From Aplysia californica (Eukaryota; Mollusca; Gastropoda; Aplysiida; Aplysiidae): a stretch of 64,000 nucleotides of DNA. The position numbers and the translations under genes are program-made. Position 1 is the stretch's first letter. Each line of letters begins with the position of its first letter. The notes beneath the pieces were generated by a model. That model made no database searches and had not been told where the DNA came from. It was given only the letters and a program-made list of their open reading frames with translations. Below are positions 34,901-46,900 of the stretch, piece by piece. The stretch covers positions 643,429 through 707,428 of the forward strand of contig NW_004797400.1 of NCBI RefSeq assembly GCF_000002075.1, written 5' to 3'.

Positions 34901-37900
34901 ATTAGGGTATGAATTGAGTCATTATTGTTGTTTTTTTTCAGCTCTCCACACCTCAATTGCTTCTAAACATCTTGCTGTTTATATTTTCAAGTCCTTGATT
35001 TAAGTGAATTATAGAGAAATGCCTTACCTTGATGAGTGTGTATGTGGGCATATGTTATTCTTTAGTTGGGGGGGGGGGGGGGTTGCTGAAGGATAATTAT
35101 TACGCTGTAAAGCTTTTCATTTGAAACAGACAAATAACCTCATTTTAAGTAATATGGTCAGTGCAATTTTCTGGGTGACATGTTGCAGGTGGATTTTTAA
35201 AAAGGTAATTATCAAATTAGAGTTATATTATCCTTGCTGCTTCTCTGATTTGAATACAAATTTTTAGTTATTATTTTTGTTTCGTTGATGATTTGTTCCT
35301 AGATTCTTCTATTATGGAATATGCATCTGGTCTTTTTCGAAATAACCTCACCATGCATTAATACTTTCAAACATCCCAATATTGTAGGTACTGAGTACTG
35401 TCTCAAAAGTGTTGGCAATTCAAAAGTTTTTAATTGTCCTTACCATGTGCACGTGAATTACAGAAGTAGACTAGGGAACTGTAGGGCTCTGGCAATATTG
35501 AAAAATGTTGCTTTGTTTCTCAGGTCCTTTTCTGTTCTGCATAATTGAAAGTGTGAAAAGGTTACTTTCTATCCCCAAAAATAGTGACTTAACTGATGAA
35601 CAAGGCTTTAGATATATAGAATACTAGTTTAATTAATTTTTGATGACCTTTATTTCAGCGTTCCGGCCGCAATAGTGTTCCAGATGATAATGTCTTGTGT
35701 GAGATTTGCTATTTGTCCAAGGGGATGATAGTAAGTGCTTTAAGTATTCAAGTGTGCTTTATTTAGATTTTGCTATTCAGGTTTAAATGTAGTCTTTGAC
35801 ATCACCAGTGACAGGTTTTGATAAATAAATCATATGATCAGATTTCAGATAAAAGTGTTTCCCTTTTTTTCAAAATAGATGTCATTTCATTTTAATATGA
35901 TAGGGAATTTGGGAAGGCCCTGTATTTCATTGATATCTTGTTGCAAGTATTTTTTTTTAAATGGCTTGCATTTTAAGTCATGATTGTTCTTTTTAACTGC
36001 TCTTGTTAAAAAACAAAAGCAACTTTTGTTTCTCTTTGTTCATTTGTTATAGATGTGTTATTGTTAGTGTGTTTAATTGGCATACATACACTTGTTGCCT
36101 AGAAGCAATGGATGTAATGGAAATGGACCAAAGCTTTTGTGTGATTATTTTTAGGCTGTAAGAAAGAAAAGTTTGAATTAATTATATTACTTGCATAATT
36201 ATGTTATCTTTTTTTGGTGGGTTTTTTTTACAAGATATTAAATTATAAACTTTTTTTTTCAGGACATGAAAGGTCTGGAATGTGGCCACCGCTTCTGCGC
36301 CCAGTGTTGGGCCGAATACCTCACATCCAAGATCATGGATGAGGGAATGGGGCAAACCATTTCGTGTGCTGCCTATGGCTGTGATATTCTTGTGGATGAT
36401 CAGAGTGTGATGTGAGTTTGAGGGGTTTTTTTTGTTTTGTTTTGTTTTTGCTTTAAAGAGTTTTCGTAGAATTCTTAGTGATTTTTCTAGATTGTTAAGT
36501 CCTCGTCTTTTGTTTATTTATCTGTTAGTCAAATAGATACAATACATGTTTTTATGTATCCCTTAGAATTTTGATCTATAACATTGCAAATTAATGCCAG
36601 TCTTAATAAAGCGTTGTGAAAGATGAAGGCTGTTTCTGTTATCTTTAGATGTATACAAACGCAAAGACTGAAAGTTACTCAGCCTGGAAAGTTCTAATGC
36701 AAAGATTCTTTATCTGTGACGGCTCTGACAGCATTAAATTAATCAATGAAAATTAATTGTTCATTGTCCTGTCATACTGTGAAAAGTTATTGGGTAATAT
36801 AAAGTTTTTTTAATTTGTTGAAACTGTTCAATTGATTGTGATTGCTAATATGGTATTTATATTCATTTGTTTCAGGGAGTTGATAAAAGACCAGAAAGTG
36901 AAGTTAAAATATCAACAAATCATTACAAATAGTTTTGTAGAGGTAAGTAATTTTTTGCAATGTGAGCATGTGCACTCTTTGCCCATTGTTTGTGAAACTT
37001 CAAGTTCAAGTCACGATAATTCCTCAGTGGAGTAAAGATGATTATGCCTGCCACTTCTTGAATGTGAATTTGTGTTAAATTTGAGATCTCTGACTAGTGT
37101 CAGTTTTAGCTAGGAACGCTTGCATTTTGCTTCAATACTAAAATATAAAAACTAGATGGGGGCTCTGCCGCTCTCGTGGCCTAGAGGTTAAGGTGTTCAC
37201 CTCTCATTCAATAGGTCCCGCGTTGGAATCCAGATAACGATGGAAAATTTTCTCCTAAAATGTTTTCCTTTCACATCCTTTCCTGCTCTTTAACAATGTT
37301 CTATCGTCTGGTTTCGTCTCCACTTTCTGCCCACATCCCCTCACCTCCTTTGCCCCCTTCTCTTGGCTCTGACTCTTTCTGCAGCCTGTCTACTGTTACT
37401 CCTTGGCTCCTTACTGCTGTCTTTCAGCCACTTCCTTGATCTTGTGGTAGGAAGGATCTACACCTAGCCTTCTCAGACAAGGGCGAAAATTCTGTTTCTA
37501 ATGTACTGGACTTTTTACTAAAATGTAATGTTGTATAGTTTAGGTGTCCTGGTTTCTTGGCCTTGCATCATCTTTTGTTTCCTCATACCCACATTACTTT
37601 CTCCTTCACAGTGCAACAGGTTATTGAGGTGGTGTCCAGCCCCGGACTGTGGCCATGCAGTCAAGGTGGCTCACCATGATGCTAAGCCAGTGACCTGTGT
37701 ATGTGGCCATACTTTTTGGTGAGTCTTTATGTCTGTCAGAAAACAGAGTGAGAATGTCACCTCTTTCCTGTTTATTTCTATCTGCAGACTGTTTTTGCTT
37801 TTGTTGTTTTTTGGGGGTTTTTTTGTTCTCTCCATGGCACTACATTATTATTGTTGTGTTGATGTGGGTGTCATCTCTAGGCACCACATGAACAAGTTTT

Positions 37901-40900
37901 TCATAATTTGTGGCTCATCATGATCATCATCCAGTGCCAGATCTGCGACAGACATCGGCGATCATGGTTTTCCATTCATTCTTTTGCTCGGATGCTCTCA
38001 AAGAAGCTACGTTTCCCTGATCTTTCCCTGTTACCCGTGGCTAAAGTTTGTAAAATGTACTTATATCTTTGTACTGCCTTTCTCTAAGGCTTGGTTGGAA
38101 AGTTGCAATGAAGGAGATTTTCTTTACAATTTACAGTGAATCTTGGCAGATTTAGTTTATCGTGGGCACTGATTTTCCTACCAAGTAGAGTTTCTTTGTT
38201 CATTCATATTATTTGGGATGTTTTTTCTTGTACTTGTGGAAGCCCTGTTTTGGTCTTTAATGCAAAATAGTGGAGCCAGAGAGATTTTGATTTGCAATCA
38301 GTTATTTCTTCAGTTCTGTAAGCCTTGTAGATTTATATTTATATGTGGCTGAGGTTTGTCTTCCTGGCTCACAGAAAATGTTATGGTGTTGACCAAACTG
38401 GTATGGTTCAGTTGAGCAGTTTTCAGTTTGAACTGTGAGGTATTTTTTATTATTGGATTATGTCGGCATGAGTTCATATTGTTCTTCAATTTTTCTGAAT
38501 GCAGTTGTTCCAGTTGTCTGAAGCTATTCGTTTTCTTGTGTTTCAGAGTTTTGGAGATGTTGTTATTAAAGTTGCTATCCCCCATTTTTGTGTTTTATAT
38601 GACATGGGAATAAAACCATGTTTTCTTTCAACAGTTTTGCTTGTGGAGAAAATTGGCACGATCCAGTGCGGTGCAAGTGGCTTCGTCAGTGGATCAAGAA
38701 ATGTGATGATGATAGTGAAACATCTAACTGGATAGCGGCAAATACGAAGGTACTATTTAGGGTTGTGCACGTTGGGCAGGATTGTGAGAATTTTTGTGTG
38801 ATCATTAGTGTGTAAGTGTATTTTCATGTGTTTATTTTCTGTTGTCAATGTATTACCTGAAGTGGACATGGGAATTTTAGTGCTCAGGTGTGTTTTTCTT
38901 TTTTAGAAAAAATGAAGAGCAAAAAATGTGAGAATGGGTGATTAAATACTTGGCAGGAAGATTTACATAAATATTGGTATGTATATGAGAAAAGAAAGTG
39001 AAAAAGAATTGTACACTGGCATGGAGAATGAGGTTGCTTTCACATTTATATAATTTTATAGCTTTGCAGAAGTTAGTGAAAGGGCATTCCCAGTTTCCTC
39101 TATGAAATTTGTCTTATTATGTGTTTGGTTTATAAGATATCTGTTTAGGCAGTGGTTTTTGTCAAGGTTTTTCATTTGTCTTCCTAGGAATGTCCAAAAT
39201 GTCACGTGACGATAGAGAAAGATGGCGGCTGCAACCACATGGTTTGTAAAAATCAGAACTGTAAGGCAGACTTCTGCTGGGTTTGTCTTGGACCCTGGGA
39301 GCCTCATGGCTCATCTTGGTGAGTACATGGGGATTTGATTGAGGGTTAGGGGAAGTGAGTTATATTAACATATTTATTCCTGATTTTGGTTTACAAATCA
39401 GCATTGGTGCTTTCAGACATGACACTTGATTTTCCTATCTGTGTGTGTAATTTTCTAAAATGTGACAATTAATGGATCATAATTTGTATATGGGGAAAGA
39501 ATTAATTAGTCCAGTAGCTACTCATTGAATATTTGGGATTGTATCATATAAATACAGTGATCTCCATCTGAGATCCTGCTGCCTTTAGTTGTTGTCCACC
39601 AGTAGCCCTGCCTGTGACTCAAATTGGAAATTTGCTCTAAAAGTCTCTGTAAAAAAATCATAGTTACTAATTAACTATCCTGGCTAAGATCCTGGTTTTT
39701 AGGTCTCTTCATTGTCAATTAACCACTAAAGACCCTCATTTGATAATTCTTTCTGAGAAGCGCACCAGACTTATAAATTTCAGTTGAGGGACTATCATGA
39801 TGACCTACATGTAGGGCACGTAGTGTCATCTCATATTTTTGGCACTTTGTACAATAAAGTAACAATTTTGAAAGAGTTCACGAGGGTCTATCTTGGAGAT
39901 GTGTGCTTGGCTTACTCTTTCTGGTCACTGCCTCATAGCATTGCTTGGACTAGGACCATTTTGGAAAAAGAATTTAGTGTATGAAAACTGTTTCTTCACC
40001 GTCATTGGTGGGTTGGTGAGATTAGTTTGGTGTGGTATTGAAAAATAGCTTGTATTCAAATTCCGTTTAAAAAAATTTTGAACTGTCTTGTATGCTGCAT
40101 ACAATCAATTCAAATGCTTTGAGATATATTGGACAGAGACAGTCTCAGCCTTGCTACCAAGTAGCTGTTTGATTTTGGACTAGAAAGGAAGTTGGTCATG
40201 GGATGTAACTGCAGTTTCTTATTTTGTATTCTGGACTTTTCAGGTACAACTGTAACAGGTACAACGAAGATGATGCCAAGAAAGCCAGGGATAGTCAAGA
40301 GGTTGGTCTTGAACAGCTACTGAATTTGTTTGTTTGTTCATAATTAGTATAGTAGTTCAAAAGAATGTAGGCATTGTCATATAACATGCTTTTTTATTTT
40401 TGTTTGTTTTATAGGAATGGGATAACCATTTTCAGAATGAGCATAGTCAGAATTTATCCCCCATCAAACAAAAATGATGCAGACAGTTGCAGGGGTCATT
40501 ATATGTCTTTAAGATGGAGGGCCACATCTGAAAGTTCTGAAGCTGTGTTGGTTCCTGCATGTTGAAATTTGATTAAGAAGTATATATAAGAAATTTGCAT
40601 ATATTTCCACTCTTTCCAACTTAAATAGAATTTTGAATAGAATTATTTGTAGATCTAGAATAAGAATTGATTAAAACTTTTTTTAGATTATACAAAGTAA
40701 TACAAGAGTAGATTATGTATAAATAATGAAAGGGTGACACAGTTCCAATTTTTGTTAAATTGTTTAATTCCTGTAAATATTTGAATGGAATTGTTTGAGT
40801 ACTAAAACTTCCTCTGTTTGAAGCTGTTGTATCACTATTTCGTCTTATTTCCAGAAGTCTCGAGCAGCTTTGCAGAGATATTTGTTTTACTGCAACCGGT

Positions 40901-43900
40901 ACATGAATCACATGCAGAGCCTCAAATTTGAACATATGGTATGTATGCTTGCTGTTGTCATCTGTCACTGCTTCATTTCACCATGAATGAATGGGAAGTA
41001 TCCAGTCGGAGTTTAGTTTCATTTTTTGCAGTATGATTTTAAATTATGTTACTGAAAGTTTAATGATATTAAAAATATGGGATTGTCTTATAATTTACTG
41101 GAAAAAAAACCCCAAAACAACAGAACCTTTGTTTTTTCTGCTAAGAGAGGTCTTTCTCAGTTGTAAGACCTCGGAATGGTAGATGATGTCACTGATTGCT
41201 GAAGTATAGTGTAACAATGCCCACCGAGCGCGTTTTGTTCTGCCGATTTTTGGCCCACGCCGCAGGGGTGTTTCGTGGGATGCACTAACGCAAAGGTTGT
41301 TGTCTTCAACTGGCTCTCATGCCGCTTTTCGTGAATGGATATGAATGAAACTTGGCAGCCAATCAGAAAAGAGGTCAATCTCGTAATATGCAGTTTGACA
41401 ACTTTGTACCCATCCAAGAAGCAGTCGAAAACGTTTGCGAAAGTAGTGGGTGTGTTGCGCTTTGAAGATTTTTCGGAGCTGTGATTTGTCAAACTGACTG
41501 ATACGTTGTACACCATTTTTCTTTATTCCCTTAAAATTTCATGCTTCTGTGTTTAGCGGTTTAAAAATGTGGGAGTAACTAAGGGAAAAAGCGGCATTGC
41601 CATTTGCGCGTGCTGGGTGAACGACCGGCGGCTGGGAAATTTCCACTCAGTGACGTCATCAGCCATCGGTTGCCTCGGGCGCTACAAACGAGGCCCTGCT
41701 TATGTGAACCGGAAAGGGGGGGAAGGATACTTGAAAACTAAACGGGGACCTTGATAAATTGCATTTTTGTTGCATTTTAGTCACAATACAATAGATGTAG
41801 TCATTTTTATTTGCTTGATTGAATGACAGAAGAATAGAAACAGAAAAGCAAACATCTTGAGAAGTGGTGGCATTGTGTTTGCGTTATGAAAGTCTATTCC
41901 CCCCTCTTGGGAAAGCACACACTTGGACTCGTCCTGTGTGCTCTGTTTGGAAAAGTGAGGCATTAAGATTGTTATTAAAGAGTATGGTACTTATTTAGTC
42001 CAGTCTGGGAAGATAGTCCCATTTATACATTGTTATCGTTCACTCGTGCGTGCGTGAGTGCACGTGTGTGCGTGAGAGAGAGAGAGAAGGGGGGGGGGGG
42101 TGTAAATATATTACATTTATTGTATGATTTGTAGCCTACACATGCGAAATATTCCCATGACTTGTAAACTATATTATCTAAACGCATCTTAATCTACCTC
42201 ACAGTAGGACACTGTCCAACAATGGATATACACAGAGACGATTTTATTTTATATTACACAGTGCTTCTACTCTTCCGTATTTTTACGGAAATCCGTACTT
42301 TCTGCCAGTTCCGTACTTGTTCCTCCTTCATCATCATCTCCCTCGGTAAAAAAATACTGCGACAGCGCAGGACTGCCGAAATTCCGTACTCGCCTTCCTA
42401 TCGTCTTGTAGTTACGGATATTTACGGTAATTCTCTCGGCAACAAGTTAAAGTTATTGAACACCTGCCAGATTGCGTTTTTCCTGCAATCGGCCATTATA
42501 CCGCTATGTCCCTTGAATTCATTGCGGGTTGGTCGGCAGTACATTTTTTACCTGCAGATGGATCAAAATCTGGCGAACCTTTTGTGCCAATTTCCTCCTT
42601 TCTATCATTCACTCATTCCTTCTGTTTATCTTCGGATTGTTGCCGCGGCTGGAAAATCTGCGCGTTGATCAAGTAAATTGACTTATGATCTTAGACAAAA
42701 AATTACTGTCAGAAAGAAACTTTTTTTGCAAATTTGTCTAGATCTAGATCTAGAGAAATGATCAATGCGAAGATTCTACGGCACATGAACGCAATAAGGG
42801 CCGCGATGAAAGAAATAATAATAATATGCTAATACTAGGCAGTTTAGTGAAAATTTCAAATTTGTCTGATATGCTTTGAAATACTTTCATTTGAAAGCTC
42901 TTGCCTTCATGATCATAAAACAGTTTAAATTTTGTTGATATCTTTATTAGTTAAAAAGTTATGACGATTTTTCATGCCTAAAATCCGGCCAATTTCAGGC
43001 CACTTTTAACACTGAGTTTTTGTGACACCAAAATGCAACTTTACAACACAAATGACCATTACTCAACACAAAATGCATATTTTTTAAAGTGTTGTACATC
43101 AATTTGTTGGGAATTTTACACAGAATGCACACAACTACAAAACTCCTCTTTACAAAGTCACAGAAATATTTTTTGGGTACTTCTAGAGGTTCAGGGTGAT
43201 AAAAAATCCCCCGCAAGGATAACCCGAAATGGACAAAATGGGCTATATCTTTGCTGCTAATGGTCATATTTAGACAAATCATACATCATTCTCTTTGTCT
43301 TTTTTCACTGTTCATAATTATTAAAGAGTTAAGCCAATTAAGTAATAATTTCCAATTTTTATGGCCATTCTTAAGATTTCAAGACGTATTTTTAGTGTTT
43401 CTCTAACCGTTAAACGGATTCCGTAAAAAAAGCCCCAACAACCTCTTAATGACCGCCATAAGTCAGCTCCCTATCCTTCTTTTACAAAGTATTGTAACAT
43501 ACATTTGTGTGAAGCTATATTTTATGCTTTCAAGTGCATAAAAGAGCTTATAAATTCAAGAAAAATGCTCTTCGGAGACCTAGTTGTAGACCCACTGGAA
43601 CATTTAATAAACTGCGGAAAGATGAAAAGGAAAAAAATAACAGTCATTTTATGATCTTCACACAAGTTGCACTTGCAATTTTTTGGACAAATTATATTTA
43701 TAGTCTACCTCATTCTATTATTTTTTCACACATGTTTCTTCACTATTCATTACATTGTGAGTTATTATCAACTAGCAATTTTTATTGATGAGCATATTTT
43801 TTTTAAAATATTGAGTCAGACTCATTGGCCATAAATTATATTTTTTTTAATGGCTCAATTTGATAATATAAATGTAAAAATATCCAGAAAATAACAACAT

Positions 43901-46900
43901 TAAATTATTAGGTACTGAAAGTGAAAGACTGAGCAGAGGCTCAGATAAACTCTGTTCTCTACTACTATACTACTAACAAGTAAGTTTGCACAAAACTGAT
44001 TTAAGAAAAAGGTTGTCTCATAAAAGCAATTGTTATGATGAAATTTATTATTAACTCTGAAATATATAGCTAGATGCTGAATCTAACATCAATTAGAACT
44101 GTGCAATTCAAGCTTTATTTCAATTCCAAAGCCCAAAGGCATAAATAGTTAAATATGCTGGCTTTTTTTTACTGTTTCTAGCCTACTACTGCTGAATTCT
44201 AGATTTAGCTATCATTTGCACTATTCAAGAGCCAAATATGGTAAAATAAAAGCAAAACTGTGAATTCTTTTGTCTGTCCGTTCATAATTTCATAACCGCA
44301 CGTATTATTATTATCCCGAGAAACAAGTAAAGCGCGAATAAATGCGATGCCGGCGCAATACGTTATCACAGTGTGCAGGGGAGAGCGGGGGCGCCGGGTC
44401 GCTGACCGGACGATTCGGCGTTTCGGCTTTTTGTATGCATTTTTACGGGAAGCGCCGTAGCGTTGTGCGAAGTTCAACCTAAACAACTCGGGTATCAAAA
44501 GAAACTAGAATGGATAATCTATAACTTCTGAAAGATTCATAAATATACAGCCAGTAGTTTTCATTTTATCGCATTGTAAAAACTGCCTTGTTTTCAGATG
44601 CAAATATTTCCAGTTCTACTGAACCGATTTTCACGCGAAGACCGCCATTTTGAAGACGTTTCTTTTCTGTTTAAAAAGATGTATCGGGAGTGGTAGTGCA
44701 ATTCGCAAAACGAAACAAAACTGAGTTGTTTAGACCCACCGCAGCGCGAGGCTTCACGGCCGGTCACAAAAATCTATGGGGCGTACCGCGGCCGATTCGC
44801 CCTGCCGCGAGCGCGTTCACTAAACTGCCTACTAATACGCGGATGCCCACTACGAGACTATACGGATGGGATCGGCCGATCACGCTGATCGCCCGACTCG
44901 GTCACTTCAAAAACAAACGTGTTTGTTTTCAGTTTCAGGCGATCGGCCCGATCTAGCCGTAGATAAAATAAAAAATAATTCGAAGTGGTGTTCTGAGGTT
45001 ATGACAGGCGACATTCAGACGTGAAAATTGAGAAAAAATTTGGGTACACGCTGCGCAACTGTATTGTGAAGGTATACATCTATTCATTATTCCCAGGTTT
45101 GCCTGCTATCAATGGTGCGACGTCAAATTAATTAATTGAATTATAGTTATAGTAGCAATGAAAGGGGAACCTGCTTTTAAACATTGCTAGCAATGGAAAG
45201 ATATGTTGGTGAAGAAATCAAACAAGACAAAATGTTGGTGAAAAAATAAATGTTATGGGCTCTAGTCTAGGCAATCTCTTCAAACAGGCTCCCAAATGCC
45301 ATTTTCAACCCTCTAAAAGCACTAAATTTCAATTTAGCCCCCAGACCCCTGCAGAATTTTCCTTACTTTTCAGCTTCAGCTGGTGGAAGCACTGATTACA
45401 AAGTATACATGTTTTTACTAGTAGAGAACTGGATTTATTAGACTAATAAATCCAGCTCTCTACTTACATTTTTGTGACAAATTGATCCAGAGCATCGCTT
45501 GGCAAGGAGGAACCTTTTATGTTGCCAAGTTTCATTCAAATATCATGATTTTGAGAGAAGATATGACTGATAATCTTTTGTAAATCTGTAGGGAACGCCA
45601 CTTTTTTACCTGTTAATGTCTTTGTAACTCAAAAAGTATGACAGATATTAAAAATCTGACAGTATGACTAGATTCTGCATTAAAAACTGTACTAGACAGC
45701 AAAGTTTCATTTACATACTCCAAGAAATAGGCGAGCTATGACAAATTTTGTCTCAAAACGCACCGAAAACCGCCACACTTTTACCTATAAACGTCTTCAG
45801 AACTCAAAAAGTAGGATAGCTATGAAAAATCTGAAAGCAGGACTAGATTCTGCACTAGAAAATGTACTGGGTTGCCAAGTTTCTTTTAAATACTCCGAGA
45901 AATGGGCGAGTTATGACGAATATTGTCTCAAAACTTACCAAAGAACATACCATATTTTGGTTTTTTTTCATAATATAAAAGTGTACCAAAAATTAATGGA
46001 TTAAAAATAAAAAATTCGTAACTTTTTTGTTTATTGATGGATTTCAAAAATTCAAAAAGTTCCATGCTCTGTGAAGGTACAGCTACAAAATGCACTTATT
46101 TACAAGCACTTTTTGACTAAAAAAAGGTTTTTCGTGGTCATTGCTATATAGTGTTTTAAAGTTTTAGTAAGGTTTTACGGCGCTTGTAACTGCATAAGGT
46201 CATATGAGGGCCAAGGAGTGGATGTCAACAGAGAAGATTTTGGGAAAATTCAAAGTTACTTTGATAATGTTAGTCTGACGATAATTCATTCATATACAGT
46301 TATGGCCAGTCATGAGCGTGAACCTGTGTGGCGCCAATGATTAATCTTGGCATTCAGGAGTGTTCACCTAATGGTTGACTCTGGTTGATCTAGGAAGGAA
46401 GGGATTAAGAAACTTGGCCAGCAAACTGAAATTTAGGATTCTAACCTCAGTGCAGCTTTCTTTGGAATTGATTTTTTAAAAAATTAATTAATTTTTTTCG
46501 TTTGATGACAAATTGTTCACTATTTCAAATGCATACTTCGATACTTTGAGAATGAGTTGGATTCATACAAGTAGATGTAAAATTGTTTATTTTAAAGATT
46601 AAAAGTGAATTGGAAAAGATTCCTAATGTCTATGTTTTTACTATTTATGTGTTCTTCAGAAATGTGAATTACTTTTAAAAATGAACTTGACCTTAATTTT
46701 GCTTTCTGTTTGTTCTGGTTTTTTTAGCTCTATCAGTCTATCAAATCAAAGATGGAGGAGATGCAGCATCACAACATGTCATGGATCGAGGTTCAGTTTT
46801 TGAAGAAGGCGGTGGATGTTTTGTGTCTATGCAGGCAGACCCTTATGTACACTTACGTATTTGCCTTTTATCTGAAGAAGAACAACCAATCCATCATCTT

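Noticed and set aside
41157-41516. 119-codon minus frame
   Set aside because: Falls inside a possible foldback element in an ARIH1 intron, no domain or start context.
42222-42668. 148-codon plus frame as a host gene
   Set aside because: No domain, no splice or neighbour support; the composition and repeated TTACGGA motifs suggest degraded repeat.
44690-44956. 88-codon frame in a GC-rich segment
   Set aside because: Lies within an inverted-repeat island; codons follow the GC composition, no domain.
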